Below are positions 7,989-15,806 of a DNA stretch of 64,000 nt, in pieces. Made by a program: the position numbers and the translations under genes. Below the pieces are notes generated by a model, which ran no database searches, was not told the DNA's origin, and saw only the letters and a program-made list of their open reading frames with translations. Source of the stretch: Mycolicibacterium phocaicum (GTDB lineage Bacteria; Actinomycetota; Actinomycetes; Mycobacteriales; Mycobacteriaceae); NCBI RefSeq assembly GCF_010731115.1, contig NZ_AP022616.1, positions 1,302,001 to 1,366,000 on the forward strand, in the 5' to 3' direction. The first letter of the stretch is position 1. Every line of letters begins with the position of its first letter.

Positions 7989-9607
7989 GACAACCGCTCC
8001 AACTGCTCCCGCACAACCTTCTCCAACCGCGCCGACTCATCAAACGCCACAAGCAGCTCCGTCTTCAGCCGCGCGATCTTCTCATCGATCGGTTCACCGT
8101 CGTCCTCGACCTCTGCCGCCCCGACATACCTCCCCGGGGTCAACGCATAGTCGGCAGCCTTGATCTCCGCCAACGTTGCGGACTTGCAGAAGCCCGGAAC
8201 ATCCTCGTAGCTAATCTTTTTCGCCGTAGCGGAAGCGGACCCACGCCAGGCGTGATACGTGTCCCCAATCCGCACAATGTCCTCGCTCGACAACGCACGC
8301 TCGGCCCGGTCCACCATGTAGCCCAGCTCGCGGGCGTCGATGAACAACACCTGCCCGGTCCGATCCTCGGATCCTTGCTTGCCGGCCGCCTTGTCTTTGG
8401 CGAAGAACCACAGGCACACCGGAATACCGGTGCTGCGGAACAACTGCGTGGGCAAAGCGATCATGCAGGACACCAGATCGGCTTCCACGATCTGCGCCCG
8501 AATATCGCCTTCTCCGTTGGAGTTCGATGACATGGACCCGTTGGCCATCACCACGCCGGCTTTACCGCCGGGCGCGAGCTTCGACAGGATGTGTTGAATC
8601 CAGGCATAGTTCGCGTTGTTGGCCGGCGGCACGCCGAAACGCCAGCGCGAGTCTTCCTCGTTCCGCGACCAATCCTTTATGTTGAACGGAGGGTTGGCCA
8701 TTACGTAATCCATCTGGGTGTCGGCGTGCTGGTCCCGGGCGAAAGTGTCGCCCCACCGCGCCCCCAGGCCCTTGTTGTCGATGCCGTGGATAGCCAGGTT
8801 CATCTTGGCCATTCGCCAGGTTTCCTCGATGCTCTCCTGGCCATAAATCGCAACATCTTTGGCGTCACCGTGATGGTCGGCGATGAACTTCTCGGTCTGT
8901 ACGAACATGCCGCCAGAGCCACAGCACGGGTCATACACCCGGCCCTTGGTGGGCTCGAGCACCTCGACGATCACTTTGACCACACTGGGCGGGGTGAAGA
9001 ACTCGCCGCCCCGTTTCCCTTCTGCCCGAGCGAAATTGCCCAGGAAGTATTCGTAGACCTCGCCCATCAGATCGCGTGCCTTGTGCTCCCCCTGGCGACT
9101 GAATCGCGCGCTGTTGAACAAGTCGATCAGTTCGCCAAGCCGGCGCTGGTCGATGTTGTCGCGGTTGTACAGCCGCGGCAGCGTACCCACCAATGTGGGG
9201 TTGGACTTCATCACCGCGTCCATCGCCTCGTCGATCAGCTGGCCGATGTTCTTGGCCACCTCACCCTCCGCCGCAGGTTTGCCTTTTGCGTTCTCCGCAA
9301 GGAACTTCCACTGCGCGACCGCCGGAACCACGAACACGTTGTAGCCGTGGTACTCCTCGGGATCGTCGATCAAGTCCTCGATCTGGGACTCGTCCATACC
9401 CTCTGCAGACAGCTCCGCGTGGATGTCCTCACGCCGCTCGTCGTAGGCATCGGAGATGTACTTAAGGAACACCAACCCCAGGATCACGTCCTTGTACTGG
9501 CTGGCTGACAGGGAGCCACGCAGCTTGTCCGCGGCCTTCCAGAGCGTGTCCTTAAGCTCCTTCATGGTCGACGGGGCCTGCGGTTCCTGCTTTTTCCTCG
9601 GAGGCAT
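7985..9607 (-). CDS. hsdM: Type I N6-adenine DNA methyltransferase subunit (HsdM)
   Basis: This 540-residue protein methylates adenine in the host target with HsdS, using S-adenosylmethionine. The N-terminal helical domain (about 14-175) is followed by the catalytic domain with motif I DPCCGSGG (226-233) and motif IV NPPF (305-308), both intact. A C-terminal helical tail (about 480-540) would contact HsdS. I chose ATG at 9607 (start MPPRKKQEPQ) since a purine-rich AAAGGGA lies upstream and the remaining upstream extension overlaps the preceding gene. It begins 14 nt after the upstream gene ends. M. tuberculosis also carries hsdM/hsdS next to vapBC and dfrA-thyA, so the location is conserved. 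Confidence 0.96.
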   Translation of the reverse strand: MPPRKKQEPQAPSTMKELKDTLWKAADKLRGSLSASQYKDVILGLVFLKYISDAYDERREDIHAELSAEGMDESQIEDLIDDPEEYHGYNVFVVPAVAQWKFLAENAKGKPAAEGEVAKNIGQLIDEAMDAVMKSNPTLVGTLPRLYNRDNIDQRRLGELIDLFNSARFSRQGEHKARDLMGEVYEYFLGNFARAEGKRGGEFFTPPSVVKVIVEVLEPTKGRVYDPCCGSGGMFVQTEKFIADHHGDAKDVAIYGQESIEETWRMAKMNLAIHGIDNKGLGARWGDTFARDQHADTQMDYVMANPPFNIKDWSRNEEDSRWRFGVPPANNANYAWIQHILSKLAPGGKAGVVMANGSMSSNSNGEGDIRAQIVEADLVSCMIALPTQLFRSTGIPVCLWFFAKDKAAGKQGSEDRTGQVLFIDARELGYMVDRAERALSSEDIVRIGDTYHAWRGSASATAKKISYEDVPGFCKSATLAEIKAADYALTPGRYVGAAEVEDDGEPIDEKIARLKTELLVAFDESARLEKVVREQLERLS

Positions 9608-9621
9608 CTCTGCGTCCCTTT

Positions 9622-11490
9622 CTATCTCCGGGCACCGGCGACGCCGGGCGTGGTGGGCTGGGCATCGAGGGTGAGAGCACCAGCGGCGACCCCGTCGATC
9701 AATGCGGTTTTCAGGTCGCGCGCCGCGTCGACACGGCGGCGCGCTTCGCGTTCGTAATTGTCGGCCTGGATCAGCGCGGCCTCCAGTCGCTCGGTTTCCT
9801 CTCGGCTTAGCAATGGCACGCTCCAGGTCGGCCATTCGGTTCCCGCCGTTGCGGTTTCGTTGATCGATGTGGCAAGCACCATCGGTCCGATTTCGGCTGA
9901 TTCCCGTAACCGGATGACCCGTGCCGGCGAGGCCACCATCGCGCCACCGACGGGATCGACCCACGCTCGCGGCCGCGGCTTCTCGACGAAAATGACGTCC
10001 CCCGGCTCGGTGCGCACAGCCCGCTGATATTTCTGCTCAGCGTCGAACGGGTCCAGTGCAATCGGCCCGACAATCTCAGTGGGCAGCACTCGAACAGTGC
10101 CATCTGTGGAGGCGTCGGCTGGGTTGATCCGGCGGCCACGCTTGATCTCCAGGTGCCCATGCGAATGCAGCTCCCCCAGTGAACGACGCTGCAGCAGGAT
10201 ATTGCCCGGTGAGGGCTCCACAAGCACATCCAACGGGCTCAGCGCAGCCGTAGTGACCAGAGTCGCCCGGTGCACATTGTCCAAATGGGTGGCCGCATCG
10301 ATACCGCCCAGCCGGACCGCCCGAACGCCCTGTGGGACTACAGGGCCACTCGCAAGCACCGCCGACAGTCCGATTCGTCGCATGTAGAGAAAGGCTCGGC
10401 GCGCACTCTGGGCCAGTGCCCCGGCAACATCCGCGGCCAGGTCGGTCAGCTCGATCTGGTCGACTGCGGCGAGGTCGGCCACCCAGGGTTGTTCGACACC
10501 AGCATTGCCGACGCACACCCACACGGCCAGGCTCTGCCGGTGAGCTTCCCGCCACAAGCCGCGCGGAAGCCGCAGCGCTGCAACAAGATTCTTGACGCGT
10601 AACGTTTGGGCCCGACGATGCTGCAACGGTCCAGAAAGCTGATCGGCCAGAGCCGCAGCTGACCCCACCAACACAGCAACGTCGTCTGCACTGAGTCCCA
10701 GCACAACTTGATCGGCGCGATCGAGAATCTCGGCCAAATCAAGCCCGATCAACGAAACCGTCGAAACACGTTTTTGAACACCGCGTATCTGACGCTGGAT
10801 CTCGCGGATAACCGCGCGTCGTCGCAACGCGCGGTCAGCGGTCGCGATAGTCAACCCGCAAGACTCGGCGACATCCAGGGCCACCACCGAATCGACATCG
10901 AGACGCACGTCGTCTTGTTCGAGGAATACCGCCACCGCCTGGATGATGGCGCGCACCAGATCGATGCCGGCCGCAGACAGATCGCGCACGCCCAGTTGTC
11001 GCTTGAGGCGACCGCTTTCGAGGTAGGTCAGCGCATCGGCTGCACCGCGTGTCGCTGAAATGAGGTCATCGACGTAGTCGAGCACCGCATCGGTGACTGT
11101 CATTTGCCGGATCTCGTCGACCAGCAACTCATCATCGGGGTCGAACTCGGCCGCCAACTGCACGCGGCGGGCAGCTGACGTGCCTGCGAGGTCTTGCCCG
11201 GTAAGCGCGTGCCAGCACAGCAGCGTCACCACGTCCTCCAGCGCCGCGTCATCGGGAACGGCGAGGGCTGGGGCGTCGTAGGTCTGCTCGGCGTTGTTCC
11301 CTCGGCCGGTCCGCGTGAGCCAGTCGACAATCTCGTCGCGGTCAAACCGCGCCACGCCGCCACTGGAATTGACCGGCTCAGGGAAGGGCATCGACACGCC
11401 GCGCACCATCGGCCTCTTTCGCCACATGCTGACGACGGGTCGGCGTACCTTTGCAAGGTCCGCAACGTCCTGCAGCGTCAGCGTGTTCAC
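9622..11490 (-). CDS. HTH protein resembling a methylase without catalytic motifs, first gene of the hsd operon
   Basis: This 622-residue protein starts with a helix-turn-helix (LTLQDVADLAKVRRPVVSMW, about 3-22, followed by a FDRDEIVDWL tail), the layout seen at the front of actinobacterial HTH-N6-methylases. The block LPRGLWREAHRQSLAVWV matches the segment after motif IV in such enzymes, but no DPxxGSGG or NPPF/Y motif is present. The last 100 residues contain a WSVPLLSREETERLEAAL helix and a basic coiled stretch like an HsdS recognition-domain tail. GTG at 11490 is preceded by a perfect AAGGAGG, which decides the start over a GTG 7 codons upstream. It may be a regulator, an extra specificity subunit or a scaffold; family membership is inferred. 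Confidence 0.72.
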   Translation of the reverse strand: MNTLTLQDVADLAKVRRPVVSMWRKRPMVRGVSMPFPEPVNSSGGVARFDRDEIVDWLTRTGRGNNAEQTYDAPALAVPDDAALEDVVTLLCWHALTGQDLAGTSAARRVQLAAEFDPDDELLVDEIRQMTVTDAVLDYVDDLISATRGAADALTYLESGRLKRQLGVRDLSAAGIDLVRAIIQAVAVFLEQDDVRLDVDSVVALDVAESCGLTIATADRALRRRAVIREIQRQIRGVQKRVSTVSLIGLDLAEILDRADQVVLGLSADDVAVLVGSAAALADQLSGPLQHRRAQTLRVKNLVAALRLPRGLWREAHRQSLAVWVCVGNAGVEQPWVADLAAVDQIELTDLAADVAGALAQSARRAFLYMRRIGLSAVLASGPVVPQGVRAVRLGGIDAATHLDNVHRATLVTTAALSPLDVLVEPSPGNILLQRRSLGELHSHGHLEIKRGRRINPADASTDGTVRVLPTEIVGPIALDPFDAEQKYQRAVRTEPGDVIFVEKPRPRAWVDPVGGAMVASPARVIRLRESAEIGPMVLATSINETATAGTEWPTWSVPLLSREETERLEAALIQADNYEREARRRVDAARDLKTALIDGVAAGALTLDAQPTTPGVAGARR

Positions 11491-11515
11491 GAGGCCTCCT
11501 TCCGGGCTCACTCAC

Positions 11516-11545
11516 AACGTAGACCCGTCATCAGCACTCAAACAA
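11516..11545 (-). promoter_or_regulatory. Possible promoter of the hsd operon
   Basis: On the minus strand TTGTTT (11540-11545) and TACGTT (11516-11521) are 18 bp apart, a plausible -35/-10 pair, 26 nt before the operon's first GTG. The -35 hexamer lies 2 bp from the palindrome at 11548-11581. Confidence 0.35.
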
Positions 11546-11547
11546 TC

Positions 11548-11581
11548 ATGTTTACTGATAAGCCCACTTATCAGTAAACAT
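11548..11581. promoter_or_regulatory. Perfect palindrome between divergent defence genes (likely operator)
   Basis: Two perfect 15-bp arms (ATGTTTACTGATAAG and its complement) flank a CCCA spacer. The site lies 57 bp from the hsd-operon start and 81 bp from the divergent gene at 11663, so one bound protein could control both. It has no T-tract and is AT-richer than its surroundings, which argues for an operator rather than a terminator. The natural candidate ligand is the HTH protein encoded next to it. Confidence 0.7.
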
Positions 11582-11662
11582 CATTGCCATTGATTGGTCG
11601 TCAGCCGATTCTGTGTCCACCAGCTTCTGCACCCCAGCAGAGGCCGACCCAAGGAGACAGAC

Positions 11663-13060
11663 ATGCCAAACAACGCCCACTTCAACGACGACTTCACAGC
11701 AGTCGATATCGAACGATTCACAGTGCAGGACAAGGACGTTGCGCGGGAGGCGCAACGCTGGACGGCAGGCGAACGCGGCCCGATTGTCGACGATCCCGAC
11801 GCACTCAGCGCAGCCGATCTCGGCACGTTGGTGGCCGAAGCAATCAAGATCGGAGCCCACGCGCTCTCGGCAACGGGGCAAGCTCAAGACGCTCGGGCGC
11901 TGGAACGAATGGTGAAAGACCTTGGCGAGAAGGCTGCGGACACCAGCACCAAAGCCGCGGAAGCGACTGGGCTCGCGGTCAAAACTGCGTCCGAGGTGAT
12001 GACCAAGGCCTCGTCGGACGCGAAGAAGGCCATCACGGACGCCGACAAGGCCACCCGACAGGAACTTCAGAATTCGACCAAAACCGTCGTCAGCGAGATC
12101 CAACGACTCTTCGGCGGCGATCACCCCGAAGTCGTGGAACGCTTGCTCCCGATCCTGGCCAAATTCGGCGCCGACCTGGATGCAAAGGCCAAGACCACAT
12201 TCAGCGCACTTCACGACAAGGCCGTCAAGCAGTTCGACCCGAGTGATCCGACCTCGCCGATCGCTAAACACACTGCGGCGCTGGACGTTCAGCAGCAGAA
12301 GCTCACGACGCTGATCGCCGACAACCACACGGACCTCACCAAGAAGGTCGACGAAGTTGTCGTCGCACTGAAAGTCCAGGAGGCCAGGAAGGCAGTTGCC
12401 CGCCGGACTCCCGAAAAGGGCTTCGCCTACGAAGACGCGATCGGCGTGCTACTCCAGGACATCGCGGCCGGCTTGGGCGACGAGTACACCGACACCCACA
12501 AAGTCACCGGTGTCATCTCGCGCTGCCTCAAAGGCGATGGCGTCTTGACCGTCGGCGCAGGGAAGGCTCAGGTCGTCTTCGAGATGAGCGACTCCACGTC
12601 CGACAAACGCCAATGGGGCCCGTATCTGGACGAAGCCGAACGCAACCGTGAAGCAAACGCATCGCTGGGACTGGTACCCACGGCCGACCAGAACGGCGGA
12701 CAGTCCATTCGCGTGTTGGACGCCCGCCGAATTGTGTTGGCATTCAACCCCGAGAGCGATGATCCCGCGCTGCTGCGAACGGTTGTGATGGTGCTGCGGG
12801 CCAGTGCAATCGCAGCTTCCAGCCGCCGGGGCGCCGAGGAGATCGCCACCGCTGAGGAGAAGATCACCGAGGCCATCGCGCAGCTGGCGAAGATCGACCA
12901 GGTCAAGAAGCTGGCCAGTTCGATCCAGAAGAACGCCACCAAGATCGAAAACGACTGCACCGGCATCAACGCCGGCATTCAGCGGCTGCTGACCGATGCC
13001 CTGGCAGCACTCACCGAAGTCCCAGGCGACCAGGCTCATGACCCCAGCGCGGTTGCCTGA
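11663..13060 (+). CDS. Coiled-coil protein with degenerate PD-(D/E)XK-like C-terminal domain
   Basis: This 465-residue protein has a charged, heptad-like helical region (about 75-245, rich in Ala/Lys/Glu/Asp) and a C-terminal domain (about 250-400). The latter resembles nuclease-fold domains found after coiled coils (RmuC-like layout): GFAYEDAIGVLL (253-264), a GD pair (291-292), VVFEMSD (305-311) and the ERNREAN helix (326-332). In active relatives the strand normally reads ExK; here it is Glu307-Met-Ser309, so catalysis is doubtful. A second Lys/Glu-rich coiled coil ends the protein. AAGGAG at 11651-11656 decides the ATG. It is transcribed away from the hsd operon across the palindrome, so joint regulation is likely. 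Function is unknown. Confidence 0.75.
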   Translation: MPNNAHFNDDFTAVDIERFTVQDKDVAREAQRWTAGERGPIVDDPDALSAADLGTLVAEAIKIGAHALSATGQAQDARALERMVKDLGEKAADTSTKAAEATGLAVKTASEVMTKASSDAKKAITDADKATRQELQNSTKTVVSEIQRLFGGDHPEVVERLLPILAKFGADLDAKAKTTFSALHDKAVKQFDPSDPTSPIAKHTAALDVQQQKLTTLIADNHTDLTKKVDEVVVALKVQEARKAVARRTPEKGFAYEDAIGVLLQDIAAGLGDEYTDTHKVTGVISRCLKGDGVLTVGAGKAQVVFEMSDSTSDKRQWGPYLDEAERNREANASLGLVPTADQNGGQSIRVLDARRIVLAFNPESDDPALLRTVVMVLRASAIAASSRRGAEEIATAEEKITEAIAQLAKIDQVKKLASSIQKNATKIENDCTGINAGIQRLLTDALAALTEVPGDQAHDPSAVA

Positions 13061-13172
13061 GCGCAACTTGTCGGACGTCTGCGCTTAACTGTCACGTTCT
13101 GCACTGGCGGCGGGATGACAAGCCCGCCGCCGGCACAGCACACCAATTGCCCTCCTCACGAAGGAACACAAC

Positions 13173-13610
13173 ATGATTCGCCAACTCATCGCTCCCCTCG
13201 CCGTCGCCTCCGCACTGTGCGCGGGATGCACACCTCAGGTGTCGACGGACTCCCGCGGCGCTTCGATCCTCGGGAACTCCCAGCCGCCAGTCGGTACCAC
13301 GTCGACTGCCAAAGTCGCGGCTCCGCGACCCATCGATTTCCGCATCGGCGTGCTCGTGACCGAGCAGAAGTGCTTCGGGTCCGCCGGATGCAACTATCGG
13401 TACACCATCGAACCGCACTACACCGGCACCGGACCGCTGCCGGCCAAGACCACGGTGGTCTTCAAAGTAACCGGCGGCGACCAACCCCAAATCGGCAACT
13501 TCAGCATCGACTCCTCCGGCACCGCCACCTTCGATCGCGAAACGCGAATCTCGGGTCCCGAAGGCGCTGACCTGCAGGCCGTAGTCACCCAGGTCATCGG
13601 CGGCCGCTGA
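13173..13610 (+). CDS. Small secreted lipoprotein, function unknown
   Basis: This 145-residue protein carries a type II signal peptide: a basic start, a hydrophobic core and the lipobox LCAGC with the lipidated Cys19. The mature part begins with a Ser/Thr/Pro-rich spacer and continues into a beta-rich domain with two cysteines (the Cys-Phe-Gly and Gly-Cys-Asn pair, likely a disulphide). A ribosome site AAGGAA lies 7 nt before the ATG. It follows the coiled-coil gene by 112 bp and may share its transcript. I do not recognise the family; anchoring on the outer face of the membrane is the only safe inference. Confidence 0.75.
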   Translation: MIRQLIAPLAVASALCAGCTPQVSTDSRGASILGNSQPPVGTTSTAKVAAPRPIDFRIGVLVTEQKCFGSAGCNYRYTIEPHYTGTGPLPAKTTVVFKVTGGDQPQIGNFSIDSSGTATFDRETRISGPEGADLQAVVTQVIGGR

Positions 13611-13777
13611 ATGAGCGCATCACCGAAAGAACGCGACACCGTCCGACTGCTGCGGTCACTGCACACCTCCCACCTGCCCGCCGTCGGCGAACGATATCGA
13701 AGTGGTCAGCTATGCCAGAGGTTAGAAGCAGCCCGCAACTCTGCGACAAGCGACAGTAATTTGGTTCTGCGACCGCT

Positions 13778-14173
13778 TCACTGAGGCGCCGCCGGCAGCG
13801 CAAATGGCGCTTCCAGTCCGTCGAACATCGGAAAGTGCCTGATGTTCAAGGTCGCGAGGTCGAGTCCGTTGATCTCAGCTGTCGCGGCGATCAGGTAGTC
13901 GGCAAGCCCGATACCGCTGTTGCTTCGACGGTGTTCATGCATGAAGTCTCCGGCGCGTCGCGCGACGAGTTCGTTGATGGGCTTGACCGTCATCGAATCG
14001 AGCAGCCGCCACACAGCCCGGCGTTCGGGTGAGCGCATACCGCCGACGAGTTCGGTCACCGTGACGACGCTGATCGACAATGGTCCCGCACGACGCGCAC
14101 TGACCAACCAGTCGCGTGCCACCTCGATGCCGCGAAGATGGGCAATCAGGATGTCGGAGTCGACAAGCATCAT
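13778..14173 (-). CDS. vapC: VapC-type PIN-domain toxin
   Basis: This 131-residue protein is a PIN-domain ribonuclease toxin of a type II toxin-antitoxin pair. The acidic metal-binding residues are in place: Asp5 (LVDSDILI), Glu41 (TVTELVGG) and Asp92 (GLADYLIA). Length is typical for VapC. Its ATG overlaps the vapB stop (ATGA at 14170-14173), the usual coupling. In M. tuberculosis a vapBC pair also sits between hsdM/hsdS and dfrA-thyA (vapBC21), so this may be the positional equivalent, though I cannot confirm orthology. Confidence 0.93.
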   Translation of the reverse strand: MMLVDSDILIAHLRGIEVARDWLVSARRAGPLSISVVTVTELVGGMRSPERRAVWRLLDSMTVKPINELVARRAGDFMHEHRRSNSGIGLADYLIAATAEINGLDLATLNIRHFPMFDGLEAPFALPAAPQ

Positions 14174-14430
14174 TGGGTGCGGTTCCAGACCTGCTCGAGA
14201 TGCTCCTCGCGGTCACCCGTTTCCCGCACCGGCCACGCGATATCGCACGCCACGCCGAACGAGTCGTTGAGCACGGCGACATCTGCTTCCAGCGTGCTGT
14301 CGCCACCGCCGGTCAACGCCTTGTCCAGCATGCGGCGAATCAGTTCAGCCCGGGATAGCCCCTCCTGCGCAGCCAGCTGGTCGAGAAGCGCCGCCTGCTC
14401 CTCGTCAAGGTAGATGTTGGTGCGCTTCAT
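14170..14430 (-). CDS. vapB: VapB-type ribbon-helix-helix antitoxin
   Basis: This 86-residue protein opens with a ribbon-helix-helix DNA-binding motif: strand KRTNIYLDEEQ, then helices around QAALLDQLAAQEGLSRAELI. The rest is a flexible toxin-binding tail. I start at the ATG at 14430 giving MKRTNIYL, the standard beginning of this family; the extension upstream (four residues) has no support. It precedes vapC with a 4-nt overlap and would neutralise the toxin and repress the pair's promoter. The direct repeat at 14428-14449 overlaps its start codon. Confidence 0.92.
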   Translation of the reverse strand: MKRTNIYLDEEQAALLDQLAAQEGLSRAELIRRMLDKALTGGGDSTLEADVAVLNDSFGVACDIAWPVRETGDREEHLEQVWNRTQ

Positions 14431-14449
14431 ACACCACAACATACACCAC
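14428..14449. repeat. Tandem CATACACCAC repeat over the vapB start
   Basis: Two identical 10-bp copies (14428-14437 and 14440-14449) are spaced by AA, giving a 12-bp period. The first copy contains the vapB start codon. It may be the antitoxin's autoregulatory site or a relic of start-region duplication. Confidence 0.6.
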
Positions 14450-14469
14450 CGACCTGGTCAGCGGTCAGG

Positions 14470-15666
14470 CTAAATCCGTCGCCGCAGCTCGGCCACCAGA
14501 TCACCGCGCTCCCCGACGGTCACATCGCCGACGCCGAGCCACGTCGCCATCGACTGCAGCTCCGGGACCAATGCCGCGGCCACCTGTGCCCGGTCCCGGC
14601 CGTCCTCGGCGAACGCACCCACCACGTGCAACGCGTCGGCGGTCCGTTTCAGGTCGACGCGCGCGACCAACTGGCCATCGAGCAGGAACGGCCACACGTA
14701 GTAACCGAATTGGCGCTTCGCGGCAGGGGTGTAGATCTCGATCCGGTAGTGAAAGCCGAACAGTCGCTCGACCCGGGGCCGGAAGAAGATCAGCGGGTCG
14801 AACGGGCACAACAGCGCGGTCCCGCGGTCGCTCCGCGGCATTTTCTGGCCGGCCCGCAGGTAGGCCGGGACTCCCTCGATCGCGACGGGCTCCAGCTCTC
14901 CGGACGCCACCAGCGCCGCCAGTGCGGGTTTCACCTGACGGGCACCCAGACGGAAATAGTCGCGGATGTCGGCCTCGGTCCCCACGCCCAGCGCCCCGGC
15001 CGCCTTGAGCACCAACTGCCGGACCGCCTCGTCGTCGGAGACCTCCCGGGCCAGCACCTCCGCCGGCAGCACCCGTTCGACCAGGTCGTAATGCCGCGCG
15101 AACCCGGCCCGGGTGGCGGTGGTGAGCACGCCCGACGACCACAGCGCCTCGGCCACCCACTTGGTGTCACTGCGCCCCCACCACGGCCCCTTGGCGCCGC
15201 GGGGTTCGGCCTCCAGGTGTGCCTCGATCTGTCCGGCGGTCGAGGGCCCGAGTTCGGCGACGGCGGCGACGATCTTCTCGGCCAGCTCACCGTTGCGCTT
15301 GACGATCTCCGTGCCCCAGCGACCGTGCGTGTATTCGCGCATCCGCCAGCGCAGCAGCGGCCAGTCGTCGACCGGCAACAACGCCGCCTCGTGCGCCCAA
15401 TATTCGATGAGATGCCGCGGCGAGCGCGCACTGTGGCTCCACGCCAGCGCGTCGAGAGCCTCCCGATCGTAGGCGCCGAGCCGGCTGAACACCGGCGCGT
15501 AATGCGCCCGGACGCAGACCGATACCGAATCCAACTGCAGCACTTGTATTCTGGACAGCAAACGCTTCAGGTGTGCCCGGGTTACCGGTCCGGTCGGCTT
15601 GGGTTCGTGAAAGCCCTGGGCGGCGACGGCGATGCGACGGGCCTGGACCGTGGTGAGTGCTGCCAC
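14470..15666 (-). CDS. YcaQ/AlkX-type crosslink-repair DNA glycosylase
   Basis: This 398-residue protein belongs to the HTH_42 winged-helix family of DNA glycosylases that unhook interstrand crosslinks and bulky alkyl adducts. The catalytic QxD motif of the YcaQ (AlkX) branch is visible as Gln44-Leu-Asp46 in VLQLDSVSV; the AlkZ branch has QxQ instead. Other landmarks are SHSARSPRHLIEYWAHEA, the winged-helix region (about 155-280) and the FDPLIFFRPRVERLFGFHYRIEIY block. The GTG at 15666 gives a compact start; an extension of 29 codons is open but reaches towards the topoisomerase promoter. It is divergent from the topoisomerase genes, which also act on DNA topology and repair. Confidence 0.88.
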   Translation of the reverse strand: MAALTTVQARRIAVAAQGFHEPKPTGPVTRAHLKRLLSRIQVLQLDSVSVCVRAHYAPVFSRLGAYDREALDALAWSHSARSPRHLIEYWAHEAALLPVDDWPLLRWRMREYTHGRWGTEIVKRNGELAEKIVAAVAELGPSTAGQIEAHLEAEPRGAKGPWWGRSDTKWVAEALWSSGVLTTATRAGFARHYDLVERVLPAEVLAREVSDDEAVRQLVLKAAGALGVGTEADIRDYFRLGARQVKPALAALVASGELEPVAIEGVPAYLRAGQKMPRSDRGTALLCPFDPLIFFRPRVERLFGFHYRIEIYTPAAKRQFGYYVWPFLLDGQLVARVDLKRTADALHVVGAFAEDGRDRAQVAAALVPELQSMATWLGVGDVTVGERGDLVAELRRRI

Positions 15667-15806
15667 TGTCCCATCGTGGCGCAGACCACCGACAAACTCG
15701 CGCATGGATCTGCAAGGTTGTCGGCCGAACCGCCTACCATTCCTGCGGCACACCCTGTTTTGGGGCTTCGGTCGCTCCCGACCGGCCCTGACGGAAAGGA
15801 CCAGCA

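Noticed and set aside
13611..13784. A 57-codon plus-strand frame directly after the lipoprotein stop (TGAATG)
   Set aside because: No ribosome site, no motif and overlap with the vapC end; possible but unsupported.
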